Assembly: GCF_014195635.1 (NCBI RefSeq)
Contig: NZ_JACICC010000008.1
Span: forward strand, 1-64,000
Reading direction: 5' to 3'
Length of the DNA: 64,000 nucleotides
From: Pseudochelatococcus contaminans
GTDB lineage: Bacteria > Pseudomonadota > Alphaproteobacteria > Rhizobiales > Beijerinckiaceae
Below are positions 24,507 through 34,354 of the stretch, piece by piece. A program made the position numbers and the translations under genes. The notes under the pieces were generated by a model. The model did not search any database and had not been told where the DNA came from. It saw only the letters and a list, made by a program, of their open reading frames with translations. Position 1 is the stretch's first letter, and the number at the start of each line of letters is the position of its first letter.

Positions 24507-27362
24507 ATGGGAGGACTGACGCTGTTCGGCACGCCGCTCGCCTTCACCGCTCCGTTCGTTCTGCTTGCGCTGGCGGCGTTGCCGGCGCTGTGGGTGCTGC
24601 TGCGCGTGACGCCACCCTCGCCCCGGCAGGTGGCTTTTCCGCCGCTAGGGCTGGCGCTCGATCTGGCTCCGAAGCGCCAGACACCCGCACGCACGCCGTG
24701 GTGGCTGCTGCTGCTGCGTCTTCTCATCGCCGCGCTCGTCATCGTTGCCTGCGCATGGCCGGCATGGAATCCGCTGCCTGCGTCGCCGGGCAGCGGGCCG
24801 GTTCTGCTGCTGATCGACAACGGATTTGCCTCGGCAGGCGATTGGGAGGAACGTCAGGCCAGTGCTCGCGAAACGCTTGAGGCAGCGGTCCGCGATGGTC
24901 GTCCGGCAGCCGTCGTGGGGCTTGCGCAACCGGCCGGCGACATATCGCCGGGTGGAGCAACCGAAGCCATCGAGCGGCTGCGCACGCTGCGGCCCGTATC
25001 ATACCTGCCCGAGCGCGCGGCGCATCTGCCAACCATCGAGCGATTTCTGGAGCAAAACCCGGATTCCACCATCATATGGATTACGGATCGCACCGCACTC
25101 GAAAACGTGAATACCCGCGCCAACGACGATTTCGCCACCCGGCTGCGCACGCTGGCCGGCGAGCGGGACGTTGAGGTTCGCGGCACGGCTTTCCCCGCAG
25201 GGGTGACCCTCGCAGACACCGCCAACGCACGCGATGGCCTGACCGTTCGCGTCCGCCGCGCCGATCCACGCGCGACATCGGAGGGGCGTCTGCGCGCGAC
25301 CGATCTCAAGGGCCTGACGCTTGGTGAAACGGGCTTCGCTTTCCCGCCCGGCGCGCTGGAAACGGAAGCGCGTTTCGATTTGCCGGTGGAGATCCGCAAC
25401 GCCGTCGCGCGTATCGATGTCGCCGGCGAATCGTCGGCGGGGGCGGTTGCGCTGATCGATGGCCGTCAGCGTCGCCATCGCGTTGGTCTGGTGTCCGGCG
25501 CAGGCGCGGATACCGCTAGCCAGCCACTGCTTTCGCCGACCTTCTATCTGACGCGTGCGCTCGAGCCTTACGCCGAACTTCGCGAGCCTCGCGGCACGGT
25601 ATCGGAGGCGGTTGACAGGCTTATCGACGAGCAGGCCACCGTCATCGTTCTGACGGACGTCGGCGTGATCGACCCTCGCACAGCGGGGCGGCTTGAGGAA
25701 TTCGTCAGGCGCGGCGGCATCTTGCTGCGGTTCTCCGGCCCGCGCATGGCCAACAGCGATGAGGCGTTCGTGCCGGTTCGCCTGCGTCAGGGCGAGCGCA
25801 CCATTGGCGGCGCGCTGTCCTGGGATACGCCGCGCACCTTCGCGCCCTTCCCCGAAACCAGCCCCCTGCACGGCCTGCCCGTTTCGGACGAGATCACCGT
25901 CAGCCGGCAAATTCTGGCGGAGCCGGATGCCAACCTGCCCCGTCGCACGTGGGCAACCCTGACGGACGGCACCCCCGTCATCACGGCCAACCGGCTGGGC
26001 GAAGGCTTTATTGTGCTCGTGCATGTCACGGCGGATGCAACGTGGTCCAACCTGCCGCTTTCGGGCACGTTCGTCGAGATCCTGCGCCGCATCATCGCCT
26101 TGTCGGAAACCGCCGGCCCGACGGACAACGGCGATGCGGTGGTAACCACGGAAACCGTGTCGCCACAGCGCGTGCTGGACGGTTTTGGTTCCTTCCAGAG
26201 CCCGCCGCCGACGGCCCGCCCGGTGGCGCGCGGCGCGACGGAGAGAGCCTCCATGGAGCATCCGGCCGGGTTTTACGGTGCAAACGAAGCGCCAGTGGCC
26301 ATCAATGCCCTCGCACCGGGCGACCGCCCGGTAGCGCTCGACATATCCGCGCTGGAGACGACAGTGCAACCGCTGGCATCCATGCAAAACATCGATCTGC
26401 GCCAGCCGCTGCTGCTCGCCGCGCTGGTGCTTTTCATGCTGGACACGATCATCAGCGCGATTTCAGGACGCGGACGGCGGCGGGTGCGCCCCCGCGCTGC
26501 GGGAGTCGCCGCCTCATTGCTGCTCGTGGGCGTTGTCATTCACGGCGGCTTCCCGCTCGCCGCCCCGGCGCACGCGGCGCCAGCGGACAAGCGACAGCTT
26601 CCGACCATATCCGATGTCGACCGGCAGGCAGCGCTGCAAACCCGCCTTGCCTACGTCATCACCGGCAATGACGAAGTCGACGAGATCAGCCGCGCGGGAT
26701 TGGCTGGCCTCAGTCAGGAATTGTCCTATCGCACGTCATTCGAGCCCGGCGATCCTGTCGGCGTCGATCCGGCGACGGATGAACTCGCCTTTTACCCACT
26801 GATTTATTGGCCGGTCGTTGCCGAAAGGCCGATGCCGTCCGGCACGGCGCTGCGGAAAATCGACGCATTCATGAAGTCTGGCGGCACGATGATCTTCGAC
26901 ACGCGTGACGCATGGCTCCAGAACGCCTCGTCGGACGCGTCGCCCACTGCCGAAACCCTGCGCCTGCGCCAGATTCTCGCCGGGCTCGACATTCCGGGGC
27001 TTGAGCCCGTGCCGGCTGACCACGTCCTGACCAAGACATTTTTTCTGATGGATCATTTCCCCGGCCGTTATGCCACGGGAGAAACATGGGTGGAAGCCCT
27101 GCCGCCCGTGCCCGAGGGCGAACCGCGCCCTGCGCGGGGCGGCGACAACGTATCGCCCATTATCATCACCAGCAACGATCTGGCGGCGGCCTGGGCTTCC
27201 GACGATTTCGGCAACCCGCTGCTGCCGACTGTCGGCTCCGACCCGGATCAGCACGAAATGGCCGCGCGCGGCGGTATGAATATGGTGATGTATGTGTTGA
27301 CCGGCAGCTATAAGGCGGATCAGGTGCACGTTCCCGCGCTGCTCGACCGGCTTGGGCAATAG
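24507..27362 (+). CDS. DUF4159 domain membrane protein with BatA-like N-terminus
   Basis: Large protein of 951 residues. The N-terminus carries two membrane helices with the BatA-like LLRLLIAALVIVACAWP region, then an extended periplasmic part with a VWA-like core (VLLLIDNGFASAGDW). A further helix lies near 640 (LLLAALVLFMLDTIISAISG), followed by a hydrophobic segment. The C-terminal 230 residues form a DUF4159 domain (RQAALQTRLAYVITGNDEVDEIS ... FYPLIYWPV). The set MoxR-DUF58-this-VWA resembles the Bat aerotolerance cluster, so a membrane-bound chaperone or surveillance complex is inferred. Confidence 0.82.
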   Translation: MGGLTLFGTPLAFTAPFVLLALAALPALWVLLRVTPPSPRQVAFPPLGLALDLAPKRQTPARTPWWLLLLRLLIAALVIVACAWPAWNPLPASPGSGPVLLLIDNGFASAGDWEERQASARETLEAAVRDGRPAAVVGLAQPAGDISPGGATEAIERLRTLRPVSYLPERAAHLPTIERFLEQNPDSTIIWITDRTALENVNTRANDDFATRLRTLAGERDVEVRGTAFPAGVTLADTANARDGLTVRVRRADPRATSEGRLRATDLKGLTLGETGFAFPPGALETEARFDLPVEIRNAVARIDVAGESSAGAVALIDGRQRRHRVGLVSGAGADTASQPLLSPTFYLTRALEPYAELREPRGTVSEAVDRLIDEQATVIVLTDVGVIDPRTAGRLEEFVRRGGILLRFSGPRMANSDEAFVPVRLRQGERTIGGALSWDTPRTFAPFPETSPLHGLPVSDEITVSRQILAEPDANLPRRTWATLTDGTPVITANRLGEGFIVLVHVTADATWSNLPLSGTFVEILRRIIALSETAGPTDNGDAVVTTETVSPQRVLDGFGSFQSPPPTARPVARGATERASMEHPAGFYGANEAPVAINALAPGDRPVALDISALETTVQPLASMQNIDLRQPLLLAALVLFMLDTIISAISGRGRRRVRPRAAGVAASLLLVGVVIHGGFPLAAPAHAAPADKRQLPTISDVDRQAALQTRLAYVITGNDEVDEISRAGLAGLSQELSYRTSFEPGDPVGVDPATDELAFYPLIYWPVVAERPMPSGTALRKIDAFMKSGGTMIFDTRDAWLQNASSDASPTAETLRLRQILAGLDIPGLEPVPADHVLTKTFFLMDHFPGRYATGETWVEALPPVPEGEPRPARGGDNVSPIIITSNDLAAAWASDDFGNPLLPTVGSDPDQHEMAARGGMNMVMYVLTGSYKADQVHVPALLDRLGQ

Positions 27363-27380
27363 GCTCAGGTCATAGGATAG

Positions 27381-29480
27381 ATGATGTTCACGGATTTGCC
27401 GTCGCTCTCGTTCTCGCCCCTCGTGCCGCCAACGGTTCTTGCCGGTCTGGGCGCGGCGGCTGTCGTGCTGATGCTTGCAGCGATCTGGCGGCGCGGATGG
27501 TTTGCTGGCCTGCTGCGCGGCGTGGCGATGGCGCTGATGATCGGTGCGCTCGCCAATCCGGCGCTGGTTTCGCTGGAGCGCGAACCGCTCGATGACATCG
27601 TCGCCGTCATCGTCGACCGCAGCGCATCACAAAAACTTGGCCCGCGCGAGGAGCAGACGGACAATGTGAAGGCTGAAGTCGAGCGCCAGCTCGAAGCGTT
27701 GCCCGGCCTTGAAACGCGCGTCATCGACGTCTCGGAAGGTGACGGCGGCGATGGTACACGCCTGTTCGGCGCGCTGGGACGTGCCTTGGCAGATGTTCCG
27801 GCAGAGCGCGTCGCCGGCGTCATCGTCATCACAGATGGCGTCGTGCATGACGTGCCTCCTTCCGCCGCTGCGCTGGGTCTGACGGCTCCGCTGCATGCGC
27901 TCATCACGGGCGAACGTCAGGAGCGCGATCGGCGCGTGGCGCTGGTCGATGCGCCCCGCTTCGGCATCGTGGGGCGAAACTTGACCATGCGCGTGCTCGT
28001 GGATGAACGGGATGGTCCCGGCACGGCCCGGCTCACCGTCCGCCGCGACGGCAAGGAGCTTGGCTCCATCAATGCGCCGACAGGCCAGCCCGTGCCGCTG
28101 ACGATTCCCGTCGAGCATCCCGGCCCCAACGTGCTGGAGCTGGAAGTCGAGCCGCTGGCGGGCGAACTCACGGAAGCCAACAACCGCGCCGTTCTGACAG
28201 TTGAAGGCGTGCGCGACAAGCTGCGCGTGCTGCTGGTGTCCGGTGAGCCGCATCCGGGCGAGCGCACATGGCGCAACCTGCTCACCTCGGACGCCAACGT
28301 CGACCTGGTTCATTTCACCATTCTGCGGCCACCGGAAAAGCAGGACGGGACGCCGATCAACGAACTGTCGCTGATCGCCTTCCCCACGCGCGCACTGTTC
28401 CAGGAGCGTATTCAGGATTTCGACCTGATCATTTTCGACCGTTACGCCAACCTGACAGTGCTGCCGCCGGTGTATTACGACAACATCGCCCGCTATGTCC
28501 GCGAGGGCGGCGCGCTGTTGCTGTCAGCCGGACCGGAATTCGCAGGCGCGTCCAGCGTGGCGCGAACCTCGCTTGGCGAGGTGCTGCCGGCAACGCCGGA
28601 CGGGCGCGTCCATGAAACGCCCTTCCGCCCGGAAATTTCCGCACGCGGCAACCGCCATCCGGTGACGCGCGATCTGCCCGGCAGCAATTCCAACCCCGAC
28701 GACGCCCCTGATTGGGGAACGTGGCTGCGCCAGATCGGCGCGGATGTCAGCGGCGGCGAAACATTGATGGACGGCGCAGACGGCCTGCCGCTGCTCGTTC
28801 TTTCCCGTTTCGAGGAAGGACGCATCGCGCTGCTGCTATCAGACCACACCTGGCTGTGGGCGCGCGGTTTCGACGGCGGCGGCCCGCATGTCGATCTGCT
28901 GCGCCGTCTGTCGCATTGGCTGATGCTCGAACCCGCGCTGGAAGAAGAGGCGCTACGCGCCTTCTCCCGCGACGGTTCCATCTCCATCGAGCGTCAAACG
29001 ATGGCCGACTCGGCCGCGCCCGTGACGCTGACCGCGCCGGATGGCAGCGTGCAGACCGTGACGCTGGAACAGGTGAAGCCAGGGCTGTTTTCGGCCATCG
29101 TCGTCAACGATCAGCAGGGTCTCTACCGGCTGACGGATGGCACGCTCTCGGCCTTCGTCAACGCCGGCCCCGACAACCCGCGTGAACTTGCCGATGTCTT
29201 CAGCGACACGCAACGCCTCGCCGGTCTGGCAACGGACAGCGGCGGCTCCGTGGTACGCATCGATTCCGGCAACACGACGCCGACCGTGCCGCGCATCGAT
29301 CTGGTGCGCGCCGGTTCCAGCTTCGCGGGCAACGGCTGGATCGGCCTGCGTCCCGGCGACACCGCGGTAATTCGCGGCGTGCGCGAATTACCACTGGGCG
29401 TCGGCCTGATCGGACTTGCCCTTGTGATCTGGGCCGTCATCGGCGCGTGGCTCGTGGAAGGTCGCAGACGCCGCAGATAA
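27381..29480 (+). CDS. Membrane-anchored VWA/glutamine-amidotransferase-like protein
   Basis: Protein of 699 residues with two N-terminal helices (about 17-35 and 43-60, then IVAVIVDRSASQ, a VWA-like start) and one at the C-terminus (GVGLIGLALVIWAVIGAWLV). The middle is periplasmic and includes an amidotransferase-like Rossmann region around LLVSGEPHPGERTWRNLL and RYVREGGALLLSAGPEF, without a clear catalytic cysteine. It completes the MoxR operon, 18 bases after the DUF4159 gene. Translation may begin at 27381 or at the adjacent ATG 27384. Confidence 0.78.
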   Translation: MMFTDLPSLSFSPLVPPTVLAGLGAAAVVLMLAAIWRRGWFAGLLRGVAMALMIGALANPALVSLEREPLDDIVAVIVDRSASQKLGPREEQTDNVKAEVERQLEALPGLETRVIDVSEGDGGDGTRLFGALGRALADVPAERVAGVIVITDGVVHDVPPSAAALGLTAPLHALITGERQERDRRVALVDAPRFGIVGRNLTMRVLVDERDGPGTARLTVRRDGKELGSINAPTGQPVPLTIPVEHPGPNVLELEVEPLAGELTEANNRAVLTVEGVRDKLRVLLVSGEPHPGERTWRNLLTSDANVDLVHFTILRPPEKQDGTPINELSLIAFPTRALFQERIQDFDLIIFDRYANLTVLPPVYYDNIARYVREGGALLLSAGPEFAGASSVARTSLGEVLPATPDGRVHETPFRPEISARGNRHPVTRDLPGSNSNPDDAPDWGTWLRQIGADVSGGETLMDGADGLPLLVLSRFEEGRIALLLSDHTWLWARGFDGGGPHVDLLRRLSHWLMLEPALEEEALRAFSRDGSISIERQTMADSAAPVTLTAPDGSVQTVTLEQVKPGLFSAIVVNDQQGLYRLTDGTLSAFVNAGPDNPRELADVFSDTQRLAGLATDSGGSVVRIDSGNTTPTVPRIDLVRAGSSFAGNGWIGLRPGDTAVIRGVRELPLGVGLIGLALVIWAVIGAWLVEGRRRRR

Positions 29481-29485
29481 GCGTA

Positions 29486-29517
29486 GCGCTATCCGCTATT
29501 TCTCAAGCGGATAGCGC
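29486..29517. terminator. Bidirectional hairpin between convergent genes
   Basis: A perfect 12-base-pair stem, GCGCTATCCGCT (29486-29497) with AGCGGATAGCGC (29506-29517), and an 8-base loop. It begins 5 bases after the stop of the plus-strand gene, and its right arm is part of the last codons of the convergent GNAT gene. No strong T run flanks it. Position and symmetry favour a shared terminator or mRNA 3'-end stabiliser. Confidence 0.55.
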
Positions 29518-30018
29518 CGCCTGCACGGGCATGACCGCGCCGGAAATGCCGGCAAATGCCCCCTCATTCAGTTCCAGATAGAGAAAGCGCCGGGTGTCGA
29601 CAGGCCCCGGCAACGTCAGCTGCCCACCGGGCACGACCCTGAAGCCAAATCGGCTGTAATAAGGCTCATCGCCCACCAGCAGCACCACGGCGTGCCCCGC
29701 GTCGCGGGCAGCATCCAGAGATGCGCGCATCAGCGCTCCGCCGATACCGCGTCCCATGAAAGCCGGCTCCACCGTGAGCGGCCCAAGCATCAGCGCTGGC
29801 TGCCCCCCGGCCCGCACAGCCGTCAGCCGCACCGAACCGACGATCAGCGTGCCCACCAGCGAGACGAAAGACAGATCATCCAGCGGCGCCACGCCCTCGC
29901 GCAGGCGATAGGCGGTGCGCGCGAAACGCCCGGGGCCGAATGCCCGTTCGTGCATACGTTCGATGGCATCCCGGTCAGAGGGATGTTCCCGGCGGATGGT
30001 CAGTGCAAGTGAGGTCAT
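29503..30018 (-). CDS. GNAT family N-acetyltransferase
   Basis: Acetyltransferase of 171 residues resembling the YhbS-type group. Visible are IRREHPSDRDAIERMHERAFG at the N-terminus, the acetyl-CoA-binding LGPLTVEPAFMGRGIGGALMRASLDAARDAG (motif A with Q/RxxGxG/A written as MGRGIGGA) and VLLVGDEPYYSRFGF, typical for this subgroup. The substrate is unknown. It is a single gene, convergent with the VWA-like gene across a hairpin. Confidence 0.85.
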   Translation of the reverse strand: MTSLALTIRREHPSDRDAIERMHERAFGPGRFARTAYRLREGVAPLDDLSFVSLVGTLIVGSVRLTAVRAGGQPALMLGPLTVEPAFMGRGIGGALMRASLDAARDAGHAVVLLVGDEPYYSRFGFRVVPGGQLTLPGPVDTRRFLYLELNEGAFAGISGAVMPVQAALSA

Positions 30019-30375
30019 GGAAGAACGTTACCGGATAAAGGCCGTGCGACAGCTCGGACGATGGCCGTGGCGACGGTTGGGCATCAAACACGAAATTCAG
30101 CACAGGCCCGCCGTGTGCGACATCGGCAAGCCCGCGACCGCGCAGAAGGTGCGCGCGCACCCGCGTCGTCGTCGCTCTGTCATGCCGAATCCGACCATTG
30201 TCATTATCCTTCCGTCACGCCCCTTATCACCCCTGCGCAGGCGTGTCCATCGCCACCAAGATGCGCGGCTGCCACATAATTCCTGCGCGTGACGGTATTC
30301 TCGGCCCGGGCGCTTGACCATCGCATCGCACCACGACATCAAGGCGTTGTATCCGCGCCATCCTATCGAGGCTCC
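30019..30375. other. Intergenic region between divergent GNAT and metallophosphoesterase genes
   Basis: A 357-base gap without a supportable gene. Short reading frames here have no ribosome site and no recognisable protein features. It must hold the divergent promoters of the flanking genes, but I could not pick out convincing -35/-10 pairs, palindromes or RNA structures. Confidence 0.35.
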
Positions 30376-31263
30376 ATGCGCATCGCCCATCTGTCTGACG
30401 CCCACATCGGCCCGCTGCCGCGCCCGCGCGTGCACGAGTTGCTTGGCAAGCGCATCACCGGCTTCACAAACTGGCGGCGGGGACGGTTCCGCACGCATGA
30501 CATGGCCCTGCTGGCCCGCATTCTCGACGACATCGCCGCCCACGCGCCCGATCATGTCGCGATGACCGGAGACATCGTCAACATCGGCCTCGCCAGCGAA
30601 TTCCCTCCCGCACGCCGTTTTCTGGAACGGCTGGGCACGCCAGAGCAGGTGTCCTTCGTGCCCGGCAACCACGATGCCTACGTCCGCCAGGCGCTGCTGC
30701 CGATGCGGCGGGAACTTGGCCCATGGATGTGCGGCGACGGGGACACGGCGCCAGCTTTCCCCTATGTGCGAAAGCGCGGCGGCGTCGCGCTGATCGGCCT
30801 GTCATCCGGCGTGCCGACATTGCCGTTTCTGGCCTCGGGCACTCTTGGAAGGGAGCAACTGTCCGCACTTGAAACCACGCTCGCGGCGCTGGGCCGGGAA
30901 GGTTTGTGCCGCGTGGTGCTGATCCACCATCCCCCCTACAAGGCGGGGGCCAAACCCAGCCGTGGCCTGACCGACGCTGCCGATTTCGAGCGCGTGATCG
31001 CCGACGCAGGTGCCGAGATCGTTCTGCACGGTCACAACCACCGCACCATGCTCGCAGAAATACCGACCCGCACGGGCCGGCCGGCCGTGATTCTCGGCGC
31101 ACCCTCGGCATCGGCTATCAGCGGCACGCTCGATCATCGCGCGGGTTATCACCTGCTGACCATCGCCCCCGATGGCGAACGCTCGGCAATCACCCTCGTC
31201 ACGCGCGGATACGACGCTGCAGCGGACGATATCGTGACACTGGACGAACGACCGCTCAGATAA
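30376..31263 (+). CDS. Calcineurin-like metallophosphoesterase
   Basis: Metallophosphoesterase of 295 residues. All metal-ligand blocks are present: DAHIG (with the initial MRIAHLSD), GDIV, GNHD, HHPPYKAG and HGHNH. The family includes cyclic-nucleotide phosphodiesterases and UDP-diacylglucosamine hydrolases; the substrate cannot be assigned. ATG 30376 begins exactly at the first strand of the fold, so longer in-frame starts are rejected. Its 3' end overlaps the convergent small membrane protein gene by 8 bases. Confidence 0.9.
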   Translation: MRIAHLSDAHIGPLPRPRVHELLGKRITGFTNWRRGRFRTHDMALLARILDDIAAHAPDHVAMTGDIVNIGLASEFPPARRFLERLGTPEQVSFVPGNHDAYVRQALLPMRRELGPWMCGDGDTAPAFPYVRKRGGVALIGLSSGVPTLPFLASGTLGREQLSALETTLAALGREGLCRVVLIHHPPYKAGAKPSRGLTDAADFERVIADAGAEIVLHGHNHRTMLAEIPTRTGRPAVILGAPSASAISGTLDHRAGYHLLTIAPDGERSAITLVTRGYDAAADDIVTLDERPLR

Positions 31264-31543
31264 GCGCCTGCGCCCATAAAAGCGCGTAGAACGCGGCCGC
31301 GCCAACGAGCACGCCAGCCAGAAAAGGCACGATCCAGCCGCTGGCATTTTGCCGCCGTGGCTGCTGTGAAACCGGACTCGGCGATGACGTCATCGAAGCC
31401 GATGGCGCGGCCTCTTCGCTGGCGCTATCTACCCCGACAGGCTTTTCCTCTGCAGGGGTGACAGGCGGTGCGATCACCGCCCGCAGACCGACAACGGGAA
31501 TGTCCGGCTCGTTCGGGATATCGCCATTCCCGGATATCGCCAT
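31256..31543 (-). CDS. Small Pro/Ser-rich protein with C-terminal membrane anchor
   Basis: Protein of 95 residues. It has a hydrophilic, Pro/Ser/Ala-rich N-terminal two-thirds with no fold I recognise, and one hydrophobic helix near the C-terminus (WIVPFLAGVLVGAAAFYALLW). It would be a tail-anchored inner-membrane protein with its bulk in the cytoplasm. The ATG immediately follows the acyltransferase stop (TGAATG), so it is translated with that gene. Function unknown. Confidence 0.6.
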   Translation of the reverse strand: MAISGNGDIPNEPDIPVVGLRAVIAPPVTPAEEKPVGVDSASEEAAPSASMTSSPSPVSQQPRRQNASGWIVPFLAGVLVGAAAFYALLWAQALI

Positions 31544-32626
31544 TCATTGCGTCCTCTGCGCCAGTCGCCGGCGGAAAAATTGCATCACCGGCCGTTCAAA
31601 CAGGAGGTGGACGGCTATCGCCAGCACCACAGACGCGACCGTGGCAATGACGATGTAAGCCAACGGCGAGATGGCCGTTGAGGACAGCATAATCCGTGCC
31701 GTCCGCAGCGCAAACGGATGAAACAGATAAAGCGCATAGGATGCATCGCCGAGCAGCACGAGCGAGCGAGACAGCCAGCCCGGAAGGCGCGGCTCCGGCC
31801 CCAGCACGGCTGCCATCACCAGCATGGCCGCCGGCACACCGAGCGCCAGCGCGCGCTCGACGCCGTCCTGCGTCAGATCGTCGTGGAGCATGCGGATCGC
31901 CACAGCCGCCAGCACTGTACGCAGCACGATGCCGGGGCGGGCGCCGGTTTCGCGCAGCAGCGCGATGCCCATGCCGATCACAAATTCCAGCACGATGGGA
32001 CTGGCCCAAAACGACAGCGGCATCGGCAGCGGCACCAGCAGGCCGAGCAGCGTCAGCGCCCCGAAAAACCCCGCCACCGCCAGCACAGTCTGCCGACGCG
32101 GCCACGCGGCAGCCATCGCTGCGGCGAAGACGAGGTAGAACGCCATTTCATAGTTCAGCGTCCAGCCCAGAGTGAACACCGGCTGCGCCGCCCCGACATC
32201 GTTGACGTAGGGAAAAAACAGGAATGAAGCGGCGATCTGCCATACCGATGGCGGCGAACTGTTCAGCGCTCCCGGCAGGACAAGCGCCGCCAGCAGGAAC
32301 AACGCGGTAGCCAGCCAATAAAGCGGGACGATGCGGATCATCCGTCGTGCAAAGAACGCCCGCGCCGCGCCGCTTTCACCGAACTGTCCGCGCGTGGCAT
32401 GCACGATGATAAAACCGGAGATGACGAAGAAAATATCGACGCCCACTTCCCACGGCACGGGGCGCATGGCCTCGAACGCGCCAGGGGCGGCAAAGTGCGT
32501 GGCGTCGAATTGCGCATGCAAAAAAACGATAAACAGCGCCGCCGCCGCGCGAAGCGCCTGCACCAGCACGAGCATCGGCACGCTGCGCGGCTGTGAGGCT
32601 GACGGAGGCGAAGCGCGCCACGCCAT
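31544..32626 (-). CDS. Acyltransferase-3 family membrane protein (OafA/YrhL-like)
   Basis: Membrane-bound O-acyltransferase of 360 residues with about ten helices. The family-typical start is LVLVQALRAAAALFIVFLHAQFDATHF, containing the catalytic-type histidine, and VGVDIFFVISGFIIV and ARRMIRIVPLYWLAT follow in order. Such enzymes transfer acetyl or succinyl groups to envelope glycans or glucans. The ATG shares one base with the stop of the upstream ABC ATPase gene (TGATG), an operon-like junction, though a functional link to that transporter is not apparent. Confidence 0.88.
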   Translation of the reverse strand: MAWRASPPSASQPRSVPMLVLVQALRAAAALFIVFLHAQFDATHFAAPGAFEAMRPVPWEVGVDIFFVISGFIIVHATRGQFGESGAARAFFARRMIRIVPLYWLATALFLLAALVLPGALNSSPPSVWQIAASFLFFPYVNDVGAAQPVFTLGWTLNYEMAFYLVFAAAMAAAWPRRQTVLAVAGFFGALTLLGLLVPLPMPLSFWASPIVLEFVIGMGIALLRETGARPGIVLRTVLAAVAIRMLHDDLTQDGVERALALGVPAAMLVMAAVLGPEPRLPGWLSRSLVLLGDASYALYLFHPFALRTARIMLSSTAISPLAYIVIATVASVVLAIAVHLLFERPVMQFFRRRLAQRTQ

Positions 32627-33420
32627 CAGGCCGTCAACAGCCTGTCCTCGGCAAGCTCTTCCCCGCGCGCCTTGCGGAACTCGTCGAGGAGATCCTCAAT
32701 AGTCAGGCCAGCGCGTTTCTCGCCGGTCACGTCGAGCAGGATGCGCCCTTCGTGCAGCATCACCGTGCGGCTGCCGGTGTCGAGCGCATGGCGCATCGAG
32801 TGCGTCACCATCAGCACCGTCAGGTTGAAGCGTGCCGCGAGATCGCGCGTCAGATCGAGAACGAATTCGGCATTGCGCGGATCGAGCGCCGCCGTATGCT
32901 CGTCGAGCAGCAGGATGCTCGATGGCGCAAGCGTCGCCATAACAAGCGACAGCGCCTGCCGTTGCCCGCCGGACAGCGACCCCATCGGCTGATCAAGCCG
33001 ATCCTCAAGCTTGAGGTTCAATTCCTCGATGCGCGCGCGGATACTGGACAAGCGGGAGTGCCGCAGAGCGGGAAGGAACGACCGCCCCCGCCCGCGTGAC
33101 GCCGCGAGCGCGAGGTTTTCCGCAATGGAGAGGTTGCCGCAGCTGCCGGCCAGCGGATCCTGAAACACCCGCGCGACATAGCGCGCCCGCTTCTGCGCCG
33201 ATACCCGCGTGACATCCGCATCCGACAGCAGCACCCGCCCGGACGATGGCAATACATCGCCAGCAATCGCGCCCAGCAAGGTCGATTTGCCGGCACCGTT
33301 GGAGCCGATCACGGATACGAATTCGCCTTCCTCAAGCCGCAGCGAGACACCGCGCAGGGCCTGCCGCTCTAGCGGCGTTCCCGCATTGAAGGTGACGACG
33401 ATGTTATCAACTTCGATCAT
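32626..33420 (-). CDS. ABC transporter ATP-binding protein (TrpZ-like)
   Basis: ABC ATPase of 264 residues with Walker A GSNGAGKST, signature LSGGQRQ and Walker B SILLLDEHTAALD; the switch histidine follows in VTHSM. Together with the permease and binding protein upstream it forms a three-gene importer of the TrpXYZ type (pfam04392 binding protein class), proposed for aromatic amino acid uptake. ATG 33420 overlaps the permease stop by four bases; a longer in-frame start would lie inside the permease. Confidence 0.88.
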   Translation of the reverse strand: MIEVDNIVVTFNAGTPLERQALRGVSLRLEEGEFVSVIGSNGAGKSTLLGAIAGDVLPSSGRVLLSDADVTRVSAQKRARYVARVFQDPLAGSCGNLSIAENLALAASRGRGRSFLPALRHSRLSSIRARIEELNLKLEDRLDQPMGSLSGGQRQALSLVMATLAPSSILLLDEHTAALDPRNAEFVLDLTRDLAARFNLTVLMVTHSMRHALDTGSRTVMLHEGRILLDVTGEKRAGLTIEDLLDEFRKARGEELAEDRLLTA

Positions 33421-34307
33421 GCGGAAGCCCTCCCCCGCACGCGCTGCCTGATCTTGGGCAGGATGAGCGCCACCAGCACCAGAAGCGCCGTGGCCAGATT
33501 GAGATCGGAAGGCTCGAAGCCAAGAAAATCGAGCGACAACGCAGCCTGCACGGCAAGGCGGTACAGCACCGCGCCGATAATGCATCCCACCAGCGCCCAC
33601 ACCAGTCGGCGGCCGGGCACGAGCGTCTCCCCGATGATCACGGCGGCAAGGCCAACGACGATGGTGCCGACGCCAGAGGTCACGTCGGCGAAGCCGCTCG
33701 TCTGCGCGAACAGCGACCCCGCAAGGCCGACGAGGCCGTTCGACACCATGACCCCGAGGATAATCTGCGCGCCGGTACGCACACCCTGCGCGCGCGCCAT
33801 CCGCGCATTGGCCCCGGTGGCCCGCATGGCAAGGCCGATCTCGGAGCGCAGGAACAGCGCCACGAGCGCCGTGGCGGCAATGACGACCGCCAGCAGAAAC
33901 AGCGGCCTTGCATATTCATCCGGCATCGCGCCGCCCAGATAGGGCGTCAGCACGGTGTCCTCATTCAGCAAAGCAACGTTGGGGCGGCCCATGATCCGCA
34001 GATTGACGGAGAACAGCGCGATCATCGTCAGGATGGACGCGAGCAGGTTCAGCACACCAAAACGCACTGAAACGAAAGCCGTGACGAACCCTGCCGCCGC
34101 ACCGGCCAGAACCCCGGCAGCGGTGGCAACCCACGGGTTGATGTCGGAGATGAGCAGAACAGCCGTGACTGCCGCTCCCAGCGGGAACGAGCCGTCCACC
34201 GTCAAGTCGGGAAAATCGAGCACGCGGAAGGACAGATAAACGCCAAGGCTGACAAGGGCGTAAATCAGACCAAGCTCGACTGCGCCCAGAAAGGCGATAC
34301 TGCTCAT
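33417..34307 (-). CDS. ABC transporter permease (TrpY-like, branched-chain-type fold)
   Basis: Permease of 296 residues with about eight to nine helices and the LivH/RbsC-type layout (VSLGVYLSFRVLDFPDLTVDGSFPLGAA at the start, IGLAMRATGANARMARAQGV in the cytoplasmic loop that contacts the ATPase). Permeases of this form pair with pfam04392 binding proteins. It is separated from the binding-protein gene by 114 bases containing a strong hairpin. Confidence 0.85.
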   Translation of the reverse strand: MSSIAFLGAVELGLIYALVSLGVYLSFRVLDFPDLTVDGSFPLGAAVTAVLLISDINPWVATAAGVLAGAAAGFVTAFVSVRFGVLNLLASILTMIALFSVNLRIMGRPNVALLNEDTVLTPYLGGAMPDEYARPLFLLAVVIAATALVALFLRSEIGLAMRATGANARMARAQGVRTGAQIILGVMVSNGLVGLAGSLFAQTSGFADVTSGVGTIVVGLAAVIIGETLVPGRRLVWALVGCIIGAVLYRLAVQAALSLDFLGFEPSDLNLATALLVLVALILPKIRQRVRGRASA

Positions 34308-34354
34308 GATGCTGCAAAAACCTGTCGTGATAAGCGGGGCGACGGGAATCGCCG

